Source: Ardenticatenaceae bacterium
Lineage (GTDB): Bacteria; Chloroflexota; Anaerolineae; Promineifilales; Promineifilaceae
Length of the DNA: 64,000 nucleotides
Assembly: GCA_020634455.1 (NCBI GenBank)
Contig: JACKBQ010000001.1
Span: forward strand, 1,364,001 to 1,428,000
Direction of reading: 5' to 3'
Position numbers and translations under genes: made by a program. The notes beneath the pieces were generated by a model. The model was not told where the DNA came from. It did not search any database and saw only the letters and a list, made by a program, of their open reading frames with translations. Of this stretch, positions 56,346-64,000 are shown piece by piece. Position 1 is the stretch's first letter. Every line of letters begins with the position of its first letter.

Positions 56346-58043
56346 TTATTTGATGCGGTAGCCCTGGTAATCGTTGTTGAACAGCCAGGCAACGACGGAG
56401 CCGATTTCGATGGTTTCTGGCAGGTAGGTTTTCATGGTGACGGAGGAGGTGCCGCGGGTGTGGAGCATGTGCTGGGTGCGGCGCATGCGCTCGAACCGCT
56501 CTTGCCATGTTTTGCAGTTAGACGGCCGTAAATCCACCCACCCCTTTTGCGCCCAGGCATCCACATTTTCGTCGTTCAGGTCCAGTTCATGGTAAATGCT
56601 TTCCGGGATGTTGAGACGCGGGCCACGAATGAGGGAACGGCCGTCTGGCACCAAAATCGGTACGCCAATGGAGGTAATCTGGGTGCGCAGCAGTTCGTTT
56701 TCCGTGATGAACTGGTAGAGCGTCTCCGACAGTTCGCTGGCGGGCGTGTCCAGCACGTTGCGCAGCGTTTGGTAGTTGAGCCGCAGCAGGTGCGCTTCGT
56801 AGAGCAGCTTGGACAGCTCCGGTGGACCGAGCTGCCCCAGCGCCACGCTGTGGCTGTGCGTCTCTTCCTCGATGCGGGCCAGCTTGTCCAGGGCGGTTTG
56901 GCGCAGCACCCCGGCGCGGAAGCTGGGGTTAATGATGCTGCTGTCCACCCCGGCAATCACGTCGTAGCCGGTGTTGCTGCCTTTGATTTCCAGCAAGGCC
57001 TGCTGGGCAATCTCTTCTGGCGTCACAAACTCCATCTGGTTGATGTGGGTGATCGCTTCAAATTCGCCGCGAGCAAAGAAGCCATTTTCGCCTGTGTCCA
57101 CGCCGGCCATGTGCAGCTTACCCAACCGGTTATACTGGTTTTCGTCGCCGCGCAGGGTGAGACGGCCGTTTAACCCCTGCACCTGGCTCTCGTAGCGAAA
57201 CTGGGGCATGCCCCGCACCTTGATCGCTTTGTACGCCACGCGACGATACCCGATCATCGCCCCTGGCTTGAGTTCCTTGACCAGCGGGCCGTTGGGGGTA
57301 CGCGCCATCAAAAAGAGTAGGCCAGTGTGGGCAAAGGCAACGGCCGTTTTGCTCATTAACTTGGCAGACGGACGATCTTCGCTGTGCGTGTAGGGGATGT
57401 TCAGCCCCATGCCGCCGGTGCCGGTGGTGCCAATTTTCAGGTAGAGCCGCGTACCCACCTCGCACATGGCGCGGTGGATCATCTGCACGTGGCGGATGAG
57501 CTGCGGCACCGATTGGGAGATGAGCAGGGTGCTGACGTTTTGCTCCAGCGCCTTGCCCAGCGCATCCAATCCTTCCAAATCCTGGTGGTCCACAATTTGG
57601 CGCAGCTGCTGCAAGATGTCGTAGGTTTGCTGGCTGAGGCTTTCCACATCCTGGTAGCTGATGGCCGTAGCGGTATTGATGCTGTCGATGATGACATCGG
57701 GCTGGTGTTGTTGGATAAGCTGCACGAGGGCGGAACGGCCGTACGCTTCTTCCAGTTTGCCAAAGAGATCATCATACAGCATGTCGCGGCGATGGCTGCT
57801 TTGCAGCAAACGGCGGCGGCGCTCCAGGCTAAACTCGTCCCGCACAAACACGTCGCCCCACGCGCCGACAAACTCGATGTGGGGAAACTCTTTACGCACG
57901 TCGTACAAGAATTCACGCACTTCGCCTCGAAATAAACTGGCAACAACGATTTTTTTGGGTTCCAGCGCGCGCGCCACGGTGCGCACAATTTGCGCCCCGA
58001 CAAGGCCGGAGCCTCCCAAAACTAAAAAGCAGCGGTCAGACAT
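56346..58043 (-). CDS. Large Rossmann-fold (SDR-like) protein of unknown function
   Basis: A 565-residue protein. The N-terminus FLVLGGSGLVGAQIVRTVA is an NAD(P)-binding loop, and the central part contains DVIIDSINTATAISYQDVE and KIGTTGTGGMGLNIPYTHSEDRPS. The rest, about 300 residues, is unlike ordinary SDRs. It may be an enzyme with a fused catalytic domain, related loosely to saccharopine- or carbohydrate-modifying dehydrogenases, but no assignment is safe. It is separated from the lipoprotein gene by only 14 bases and from the thiolase gene by a terminator. Confidence 0.72.
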   Translation of the reverse strand: MSDRCFLVLGGSGLVGAQIVRTVARALEPKKIVVASLFRGEVREFLYDVRKEFPHIEFVGAWGDVFVRDEFSLERRRRLLQSSHRRDMLYDDLFGKLEEAYGRSALVQLIQQHQPDVIIDSINTATAISYQDVESLSQQTYDILQQLRQIVDHQDLEGLDALGKALEQNVSTLLISQSVPQLIRHVQMIHRAMCEVGTRLYLKIGTTGTGGMGLNIPYTHSEDRPSAKLMSKTAVAFAHTGLLFLMARTPNGPLVKELKPGAMIGYRRVAYKAIKVRGMPQFRYESQVQGLNGRLTLRGDENQYNRLGKLHMAGVDTGENGFFARGEFEAITHINQMEFVTPEEIAQQALLEIKGSNTGYDVIAGVDSSIINPSFRAGVLRQTALDKLARIEEETHSHSVALGQLGPPELSKLLYEAHLLRLNYQTLRNVLDTPASELSETLYQFITENELLRTQITSIGVPILVPDGRSLIRGPRLNIPESIYHELDLNDENVDAWAQKGWVDLRPSNCKTWQERFERMRRTQHMLHTRGTSSVTMKTYLPETIEIGSVVAWLFNNDYQGYRIK

Positions 58044-58118
58044 ATTGCCTCCATGTGGAAAAAGTGAAAATAGTGGTTGGGGCTAGTATATCGCACTCTA
58101 AAAGTTGATTCATGAATG

Positions 58119-58154
58119 AAAAAAGAGCATCCCCAATTTCAGGATGCTCTTTTT
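58119..58154 (-). terminator. Rho-independent terminator of the thiolase gene
   Basis: AAAAAGAGCATCC and GGATGCTCTTTTT form a perfect stem around a short loop. Read on the minus strand a T-run follows, so it stops transcripts of the thiolase gene before the large Rossmann-fold gene. Confidence 0.85.
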
Positions 58155-58171
58155 CAATTTCAAAATTCGTC

Positions 58172-58230
58172 TGTAGGGGCGCACCTCTGTGTGCGCCACC
58201 TTTAGACAGGCACGGGGGTCTGCCCCTACA
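58172..58230. repeat. TGTAGGGGCGCA/TGCCCCTACA palindrome
   Basis: TGTAGGGGCGCACCTCTGTG on the left and GTCTGCCCCTACA on the right form a long hairpin beside the thiolase stop. The wording is another widespread intergenic element. Confidence 0.65.
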
Positions 58231-58238
58231 AATCGTCG

Positions 58239-59474
58239 TTATTCCAATTCGACGGCCAGGGCGACCGCTTCACCGCCGCCGAGGCAGAGGGAGGCGATGC
58301 CGCGCTTGAGGTCGCGCTGCTGGAGAGCGTGGATGAGCGTCACCAAAATGCGCGCGCCGCTGGCCCCGATGGGATGCCCCAGGGCAATTGCGCCACCGTT
58401 GACGTTTACTTTGTCCCAATCCCACTTGTACCCTTTTTGCACCAGCTCGACGCCGTTGGCCAGTACCTGGGCGGCAAACGCTTCGTTTAGCTCAAACAGG
58501 TCCACATCGGCCAGTTCCCAACCGATTTTGTCCAGCAGACGGGGCACGGCGCGGGCGGGGGCGGCAAAGAGCCATTTTGGCTCGACGGCAAAGTGGGTGT
58601 AGCCAACGATGCGGGCGATGGGGGCCGCGCCTTGCTGCTCGGCGGCGGTGCGGCTGGCCAGCACCAGGGCTGCGCCGCCGTCGTTGAGGCCGGGGGCGTT
58701 GCCAGCGGTTACCTGACCATCTTGTACGAAAGCCGGGGGCAGCTTGGCCAGCCCTTCGACGCTGGTTTGCATCTCGTAGCTGCCGTTGCTGAAGCTGGCG
58801 CGGATCGGTTCGTCGGTGTCTACAATGGTGCTACCTTTGCGGCTTTTGAGCTCGATGGGCACGATTTCGGTTTGGAAACGGCCGTTCACCGTCGCCTGTG
58901 CCGCTTTTTCATGGCTGCGGTAGGCAAATTCGTCCATCTCTTCACGAGTTACTTCGTACTGTTGGGCGATAAATTCAGCGGCGTTGCCCATCGGCCACTC
59001 CTGGAAGCTGCACCAGAGGCCATCGGCCAGCAGCGAATCCTGCATTTCGACGTGGCCGTAGCGCAGCCCCTGCCGCGCCTTAGGCAGCAGGTACGGCGCG
59101 TTGGACATGCTCTCCATGCCGCCCGCCACATACACGTCGCCTTCCCCGGCGATGATACCGTTAGACGCCAGCATGACCGCTTTGAGGCCGGAACCGCACA
59201 CTTTATTGACGCTGGCTGCGCCAACCGTGTTGGGCAGTCCGCTGCGCAGGGCCGCTTGCCGCGCCGGGGCCTGCCCCACGCCCGCGGCGACCACGTTGCC
59301 CATAATCACTTCGTACACAGTGTTGGGATCAATGCCAGACCGTTCGACGGCCGCTTTTACGGCCGTTGCGCCCAAATCGGTCGCTTTCTGGCTGGTCAGC
59401 GTACCGGACATTTTGCCAGTGGGCGTGCGGGCAGCACTTAAAATGACGACATCTTGTTTACTTTTTTGGCTCAT
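58239..59474 (-). CDS. Acetyl-CoA acetyltransferase (thiolase)
   Basis: A 411-residue thiolase. Active-site Cys in VNKVCGSGLKAVMLA (about 93-95), then ELNEAFAAQ, GHPIGASGAR and the second Cys in CLGGGEAVAL are all intact, giving the classical triad. It condenses two acetyl-CoA to acetoacetyl-CoA or, in beta-oxidation, cleaves 3-ketoacyl-CoA. It stands alone, with no dehydrogenase or hydratase next to it. GAGCGTAAAAA precedes the ATG at 59474. Confidence 0.93.
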   Translation of the reverse strand: MSQKSKQDVVILSAARTPTGKMSGTLTSQKATDLGATAVKAAVERSGIDPNTVYEVIMGNVVAAGVGQAPARQAALRSGLPNTVGAASVNKVCGSGLKAVMLASNGIIAGEGDVYVAGGMESMSNAPYLLPKARQGLRYGHVEMQDSLLADGLWCSFQEWPMGNAAEFIAQQYEVTREEMDEFAYRSHEKAAQATVNGRFQTEIVPIELKSRKGSTIVDTDEPIRASFSNGSYEMQTSVEGLAKLPPAFVQDGQVTAGNAPGLNDGGAALVLASRTAAEQQGAAPIARIVGYTHFAVEPKWLFAAPARAVPRLLDKIGWELADVDLFELNEAFAAQVLANGVELVQKGYKWDWDKVNVNGGAIALGHPIGASGARILVTLIHALQQRDLKRGIASLCLGGGEAVALAVELE

Positions 59475-59679
59475 TTTTTACGCTCCTCAGTGGGTGAGAA
59501 TTTAGTTTTGGTTTGATGAAACTATTGTACACGATGGGAGTTGCAATTTGGAAACGGCCGATTATCATTTACGGTAACGCGTTTTTAGAAAGCCCTGCCA
59601 GTCAAAATTTCGTCCTCATCCAGCAGGCAATTTTAAGAATTATACAAATCGGCTCTTCACACAAAAGGGGTGGTGCAAA

Positions 59680-60372
59680 ATGAGCTTACAAAAAAATTCT
59701 TTGGGAATCGCTTACACGTTTGTTTTAATCGTTTTCGGAGCAGTGGTAAATTATTTCACTTGGTCGAAAGATGGTGAAGTGACAACCAGTTTCTTGTTGC
59801 TGCTGGCTGTCGTCGTTGTCCTGCTTTATTTACCTTTCTTCGTTTTCGTGCAGGTTGGTGATTGGCAGATCAAAGAGTTCGGCTTTGTGGCCAACGGAGC
59901 CACGATTGTTATCGCCATTCTGGCTCTCGCGGTCGCTTTGTTCATGAGTTTGGCAAGCACCGGCTCTGATTTCCAAACATCGCTGATCGAAGCCGTTGCC
60001 CGCACGGGAGAAGAGCTCTTTTTCCGAGGCTTTGTCTATGCTCTGACCCTGCGGATTTTGGCGCAGAGGAAAAGCAAACATGCGTTTGTGTGGGCCATTC
60101 TGGTTTCTAGTTTGGCGTTTACGGCCGTTCACACCCAAGCCTTTCTGCCAGACGCTACCGATTCCATGCTAGCCACGTTTTTCCTGGCACTGTTTCTTGG
60201 CCTTTTGCGCCATTTAACCAGTTCCTTACTGCCAGGCACAATTTTGCACCTGACCTTGAACACTGGCGATATGGTAACCGTTTTGCTGGGCTGCGTTATC
60301 TACGGCTTGTTTGTGTTCTGGTCTTACCGCAGAGGCGAAAACAGCGTGCGGCGACCAATTGCGTTGGAGTAG
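59680..60372 (+). CDS. CPBP-family intramembrane protease
   Basis: Membrane protein of 230 residues with about six helices. Motif 1 ARTGEELFFRGFVYAL (Glu-Glu and Arg), motif 2 FTAVHTQAF (His), motif 3 GTILHLTLNTGD (His and Asn) are those of CAAX-protease/bacteriocin-processing (CPBP) proteins. Substrate unknown. Confidence 0.87.
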   Translation: MSLQKNSLGIAYTFVLIVFGAVVNYFTWSKDGEVTTSFLLLLAVVVVLLYLPFFVFVQVGDWQIKEFGFVANGATIVIAILALAVALFMSLASTGSDFQTSLIEAVARTGEELFFRGFVYALTLRILAQRKSKHAFVWAILVSSLAFTAVHTQAFLPDATDSMLATFFLALFLGLLRHLTSSLLPGTILHLTLNTGDMVTVLLGCVIYGLFVFWSYRRGENSVRRPIALE

Positions 60373-60531
60373 TTGGGGGGGGGTAACGGCCGTTTCAGCC
60401 ACAAACTCAAACACCCAGGTGCTGGTTCCCAACCAACAAATCTTCTATGATTGCTCCACTGAACGCAACCAGGAAAATATTCGTTGTTTTCTCCAATTTG
60501 TTGTAGCCACCACCCAAAAAGGAGCAGCACC

Positions 60532-60930
60532 ATTCGCCCCAGACTCATTTACGGAATTGCCATCATCGTGACGATGATGGTCGGTTTATTTTCACGGTCG
60601 GGGCTTGTGCCCATGCCGCAGTTTGTTTTGCTGTACGTGGGGGATGGCATTTGGGCGCTGCTGGTGTTTTGGCTGGCCTGCTTCTTCAAGCCCGCGTGGC
60701 CGCTCAAATATCGGGTGATGGCGGCGCTGGCGTTTACCTATGCCATTGAGTTCTCCCAATTTTACCAGGCCGACTGGATTAACCAGATTCGCCACACCAC
60801 GCTGGGCGCGTTGGTGCTTGGCTTCACCTTTTTGCCCAGCGACTTGGTAGCCTACACCATTGGCATTGCCTTTGGCGCGGTGCTAGATTATGTGGCTAGA
60901 AGAAAATGGGACGCAGACGAACGGGGATGA
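60532..60930 (+). CDS. DUF2809-like membrane protein with probable ATT start
   Basis: A small membrane protein with four helices. The GLFSRSGLVPMPQFVLLYVGDGIWALLVF, IEFSQFYQADWIN and RHTTLGALVLGFTF segments match DUF2809. AAGGAG at 60519-60524 is seven bases before ATT at 60532, and translation from there gives IRPRLIYGIAIIV, a family-like start of 132 residues. No ATG or GTG fits in frame near it; TTG at 60484 lies without a site and would add an odd Cys/His leader. Function of the family is unknown. Confidence 0.7.
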   Translation: MRPRLIYGIAIIVTMMVGLFSRSGLVPMPQFVLLYVGDGIWALLVFWLACFFKPAWPLKYRVMAALAFTYAIEFSQFYQADWINQIRHTTLGALVLGFTFLPSDLVAYTIGIAFGAVLDYVARRKWDADERG

Positions 60931-61079
60931 CGCAGATTTTATCGTCTCAGGTTCGCGTCAGGTTTAGTGTCAGACTGTTTTGAAGAAAATTTGGTGCTGG
61001 CTGTGTATGAGAAGAGTGGGGTGAAACGGCCGTTTTACACCAAATAACTCAGTTCAACATTAACTAGGACAATAAGCGA

Positions 61080-61829
61080 ATGAAACAGTGGATCAAAAGA
61101 ATTGTGGTTGCCTTGGGCATTTTGCTGCTTGTTGGTGCCGCTGCTTTTATTTGGTGGGGCACTCACCCGCTGGCAGCGATGCCGGAAGCGCAAAATGCGT
61201 TGCAAAGCGATTCCCAGGTGCAGGTGAGCAACAATGATTGGATCACGTTTTTGCCTGTCGAGAACCGCATGGATGTTGGCGTCATTCTTTACCCAGGTGG
61301 GCATGTTGACCCGGTTGCCTACACCCCGCTGGCCAGGGGCATTGCTGCCGCAGGGTTTCCGGTGATTATGCCACGCATGCCGCTGAATCTGGCCGTTTTT
61401 GACATCAATGCGGCCGATGAAATTATGGCGCGTTACCCGGAGATTGAAACCTGGGTCATTGGGGGGCATTCACTGGGTGGGGCGATGGCGGCTGAGTATG
61501 TTTCTGGTCATGAAACGGCCGTACGCGGGCTATTCCTCTGGGCCTCCTATTCTGCCGAAAATACGGACTTGAGCAGATTTACCAATCTAAAAGTGCTCTC
61601 TATTTTTGGCTCAGAAGATGGGGATGTTGCGGGCATTCATGCATCGCGGGACCGCCTTCCTCTGGACACAAGCTGGGTAGAAATGGCGGGGGCCAATCAC
61701 GCCCAATTTGGCTACTACGGCGAACAGCCAGGGGATGGAACCGCCACAATTTCACGCGAAGCGCAGCAGGAAATCATTCTAGAAAACACGCTTACTTTTC
61801 TAAATGAAATTGCCCTGCTTGCTCAATAA
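61080..61829 (+). CDS. Membrane-anchored alpha/beta hydrolase
   Basis: A 249-residue protein with an N-terminal helix (KRIVVALGILLLVGAAAFIWWG) as anchor. Nucleophile elbow GGHSLGGAMAAEY (Ser), Asp in FGSEDGDVAG and His in AGANHAQFG complete the triad. It resembles the alpha/beta hydrolase_5 group. The substrate is unknown. Confidence 0.87.
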   Translation: MKQWIKRIVVALGILLLVGAAAFIWWGTHPLAAMPEAQNALQSDSQVQVSNNDWITFLPVENRMDVGVILYPGGHVDPVAYTPLARGIAAAGFPVIMPRMPLNLAVFDINAADEIMARYPEIETWVIGGHSLGGAMAAEYVSGHETAVRGLFLWASYSAENTDLSRFTNLKVLSIFGSEDGDVAGIHASRDRLPLDTSWVEMAGANHAQFGYYGEQPGDGTATISREAQQEIILENTLTFLNEIALLAQ

Positions 61830-61933
61830 GAACTGACCTCTCTTGTAAGGCTCAAGCAGCGCGGGAAACGGCCTCATCGAGTTTGTTTAATGTGTGGTTG
61901 CGATTCAGGCGGAATTCCCAGTTTGAAGCAGCC

Positions 61934-62404
61934 TCATTTTATCAATAACGGCAGGTAGGTTTTCCCTTGATAGTATGGACAGGTAACGTTCGCGATATCC
62001 ACAACGGGCGAGCTGCCTGTGGAGAAACCAGTGAGCGTAACGGCATATTGACGGCCCATGTCCGCAATTCCGCTGACATTCTTGCCACCGCAGGCTACTT
62101 TGAGTCCACTGCCTAACATGGAACCAGTCAGGTAAGCCGAATTTTCAAAGAAGCCGCTCATATGGGCACGCACCTTGCCGTCAATGGCTATTTCGATGTG
62201 GTTGAAAGACGCGTCAATCGTGGAGGCATAGATATAGCGCAGGTTGATCCGGCAGCTTCCGGCTGTTTCAGCATCCTGAACACAATAAGGATTGCTGACG
62301 GTCATTGAAACAGCCTGTGGCGCAGTATGAACAGGCTTGTACGCGAGGGTCTGCGTCAGACCCAAAATGATCATCACCAGGAGAAGGGTTCGCTTTAGGC
62401 GCAT
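61934..62404 (-). CDS. Small secreted protein with YLP C-terminus (paralogue 1)
   Basis: A 156-residue secreted protein. The N-terminal signal (LLLVMIILGLTQTLA) is followed by one beta-rich domain with Cys in TVSNPYCVQD, CRINLRYIYAS, VACGGKN and ANVTCPYYQ. It ends in KTYLPLLIK, resembling the YLP tail of the Calx-beta protein. The neighbouring gene encodes a clear paralogue of the same layout. Function unknown. Confidence 0.78.
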   Translation of the reverse strand: MRLKRTLLLVMIILGLTQTLAYKPVHTAPQAVSMTVSNPYCVQDAETAGSCRINLRYIYASTIDASFNHIEIAIDGKVRAHMSGFFENSAYLTGSMLGSGLKVACGGKNVSGIADMGRQYAVTLTGFSTGSSPVVDIANVTCPYYQGKTYLPLLIK

Positions 62405-62419
62405 AACGGACGCTCCACA

Positions 62420-62944
62420 TCATGGATTAAATGCCGGGCAGGTCACGTTGGCGATGTCGGTGGACATGGGGTTACGGCTTGAATCCAGGGGCTGGATCGT
62501 GACCCCGTACACATTGCCAAACTGGCTGCCTGCCCCGCCCGCATTTGGGGCTCCGCAAGCCACTGTCAGGCCATCGGGAACCATGTCATAGCTGTAGGTG
62601 ATTGTTCCTTCAAAAAAGGCGGTGGCGTTGTAGCGCTTCTGGCCACTGATAGTGATCGCTAACCAGGTCATATAAGGCGCACTGCTCTGATTGTCAGTGG
62701 TCTGGATGAAACGAAAGTTGATCGAGCACTTGTCAACGGCCGGATCGGGTTGGTAGCAGTAAGGATTAGAAACGGTGAATGAAGTCAAGCTATCTGGAGC
62801 ATTTGGATCGGCTTGAGTGCCGCTCGGCCCCGTGAGCGGCGGCGGCGTTGGTGGCGTTACCTGGGCAGACGTAAGGTTATCTGCGAGAAGCATACCACTC
62901 GTGAATATCAATACCAGGATTCCCGCGAAGACAAATTTGCGCAT
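62420..62944 (-). CDS. Small secreted protein (paralogue 2)
   Basis: A 174-residue secreted protein. Signal peptide (MRKFVFAGILVLIFTSGML), a Pro/Thr-rich stretch, then the same domain as its neighbour: TVSNPYCYQPD, CSINFRFIQTT, VACGAPN and ANVTCPAFNP. It lacks the YLP tail. The two genes are 15 bases apart on the same strand and probably arose by tandem duplication. No family recognised. Confidence 0.78.
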   Translation of the reverse strand: MRKFVFAGILVLIFTSGMLLADNLTSAQVTPPTPPPLTGPSGTQADPNAPDSLTSFTVSNPYCYQPDPAVDKCSINFRFIQTTDNQSSAPYMTWLAITISGQKRYNATAFFEGTITYSYDMVPDGLTVACGAPNAGGAGSQFGNVYGVTIQPLDSSRNPMSTDIANVTCPAFNP

Positions 62945-63410
62945 GTTACCTCCTTGGGTTTTATCGGATTGGTAGCGGTTGTAGGCTTAAATTATAGCAT
63001 GTCTTCATAATGGCAACACTGATCCGGGGCTGTGAAATCTATCCCCAAAAAGCCACAAAAGAGAAAGAGAATACGGCCGTTTCCCACCCCGTCACTTCTC
63101 CCTAAACCATTCACAAAAAAACGCGCTGTCCCACCTAATCAACCAAACGGTTGATGAACGCATCCATCCTCGCTTCACCAACTTTCCACTCAGCGATTGG
63201 TTACAGGCAACGGCCGTTTCCCTATGCTATCTACACCAACCAACCGGAGAAAAATAACAGAATTGCCTGTTATAAATCAGCCTATTGAGACGACATTATT
63301 TTCTAGATTGACCAAATTTTGCCGGAACAGCTTGAACGCAAGCTGAGATATTTGCTAACCATCAACTTTCAGGGCATTCAGCCCACCATCATCATTCGGA
63401 GGATTTTCTC
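62945..63410. other. Intergenic region, no gene recognised
   Basis: About 466 bases before the right-edge lipoprotein gene. It holds two ACGGCCGT copies (near 63075 and 63211), a small AATCAACCAAACGGTTGATG hairpin at 63139-63158 and several AT-rich runs. A short open stretch (63307-63410) reads as DQILPEQLERKLRYLL without a start codon and may be a remnant. GGAGG lies just before the next ATG. Confidence 0.4.
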
Positions 63411-64000
63411 ATGTCAAAAAAAGTTGCAGCTTTGCTGCTAATCGTTTCACTCTTTGCTATTTCTTGCACCGCAGCCCAGGATGCCGGGGCGCAGCCGGAA
63501 GTAAACACAGCCGAACCGTATGAATGGGTGCTAACCGCGCTTCGTGACAATGGAACGGCCGTTGAAGCACTGTCCACCATTTCCCAGCCATTTTTCGAGC
63601 CAGAGGGCCAGGTCATCCAGGTTGATGGGCAGGAAGTGCAACTCTTCGCCTTTCCCAATGAAGCCGAAGCCGCGACAGCGGCAGCTACCATTGATGCCAG
63701 CGGCAGCACAGTGGGGACCACCATGCTTTCCTGGCTGGCCACGCCCCATTTCTTCAAATCTGGCAATCTCATTGTCCTTTATGTGGGGGACACCGAGGCA
63801 GTCATTGCCGCCTTGCAGGGCGTGCTGGGATCGCAAATCGCTGGTGGCAGCACAGCACAATCTGCCCTGCCGCCTGTGGTTGAAATAAATACCACGGAGA
63901 CGCTGCTCACCAATGATCAGCAAGAATATGCAAACAGTGCGTTTGGACTCAGTTTTCTGCTGCCCGCAAATTGGTTTGGGCCAGAGGAATACGTCTCGGA
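63411..64000 (+). CDS. Lipoprotein (3' end beyond window)
   Basis: At least 196 residues. The signal VAALLLIVSLFAISC has its lipobox Cys near residue 19, followed by a beta/alpha domain (YEWVLTALRDNGTAVEALST ... FFEPEGQVIQVDGQEVQLF) and a linker leading to YANSAFGLSFLLPANW at the edge. The second domain resembles the start of a photosystem/PsbP-like or secreted-enzyme module but is cut. GGAGGATTTTCTC precedes the ATG. Confidence 0.75.
   Translation, partial: MSKKVAALLLIVSLFAISCTAAQDAGAQPEVNTAEPYEWVLTALRDNGTAVEALSTISQPFFEPEGQVIQVDGQEVQLFAFPNEAEAATAAATIDASGSTVGTTMLSWLATPHFFKSGNLIVLYVGDTEAVIAALQGVLGSQIAGGSTAQSALPPVVEINTTETLLTNDQQEYANSAFGLSFLLPANWFGPEEYVS

Noticed and set aside
63307..63410. Small gene coding DQILPEQLERKLRYLL
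   Set aside because: No start codon in frame and a stop just upstream; may be chance or a remnant.

Overview
The window looks like a chromosomal segment of a Chloroflexota bacterium (Anaerolineae-like filament of soil, sludge or sediment). This rests on the gene set and not on a marker gene: large secreted CSLREA/beta-helix/Calx-beta proteins, C-terminal YLP-type tails, an H+-pyrophosphatase, a MalK-type ABC ATPase, and intergenic space packed with small imperfect palindromes. There are no rRNA, tRNA or CRISPR loci. By hand count the 8-base palindrome ACGGCCGT occurs about 110 times (roughly one per 580 bases), mostly inside genes. Composition would predict one or two copies, so it behaves like the HIP1 element of cyanobacteria.

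Layout. 1-6.5 kb (all minus): a membrane glycosyltransferase cut by the left edge, a biotin carboxylase, an AAC(3)-family acetyltransferase, a LiuC-like enoyl-CoA hydratase, an SDR protein without the catalytic Tyr/Lys, and an UlaG-like metallo-hydrolase. 6.5-17.6 kb (minus): a formate dehydrogenase/diaphorase cluster with a NuoE-NuoF fusion, NuoE, NuoF, a 956-residue FdhA with a NuoG-like N-terminus, a NuoG-N-type ferredoxin protein, two accessory genes and a second FdhF-type subunit. The large FdhA is interrupted by one in-frame UGA exactly at the catalytic residue (ARL-UGA-H), so it is read here as a selenoprotein. The second FdhF has Cys at the same place. A good promoter (17553-17581) precedes the cluster.

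17.6-21 kb: formyltransferase, an AT-rich VapBC module with its own promoter/operator, a YggX protein and an ATP-grasp enzyme. 21-28.3 kb: two tandem, related secreted giants of 1190 and 1125 residues. 28.3-39.9 kb: hydrolase, bestrophin-like channel, HIT protein, HppA pyrophosphatase, epimerase, a probably leaderless aminotransferase, EamA transporter, iron-type alcohol dehydrogenase, GNAT and APH-fold proteins, and a DUF4405-like membrane pair. 40-42.8 kb: a receiver-PAS-histidine kinase gene broken by one base in a GGGG run, and a pentapeptide-repeat membrane protein bracketed by a 49-base direct repeat.

42.8-48 kb (plus): PHP phosphoesterase, two tandem PlsC-like acyltransferases, an SDR and a DprE1-like flavin oxidase, suggesting lipid or cell-envelope work. 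48-59.5 kb: a coiled-coil membrane protein, the ABC ATPase, an orphan InsA-like protein, and a Ser/Thr kinase facing an FHA-winged-helix regulator across a shared 18-base palindrome; then a protein of unknown function, a lipoprotein, a 565-residue Rossmann protein and a thiolase. 59.6-64 kb: CPBP protease, DUF2809 protein with a probable ATT start, alpha/beta hydrolase, two paralogous small secreted proteins, and a lipoprotein cut by the right edge.

Starts were moved from the longest open frame wherever a ribosome binding site, signal peptide or domain boundary argued for it. All domain calls come from reading the sequence; no database search was run.
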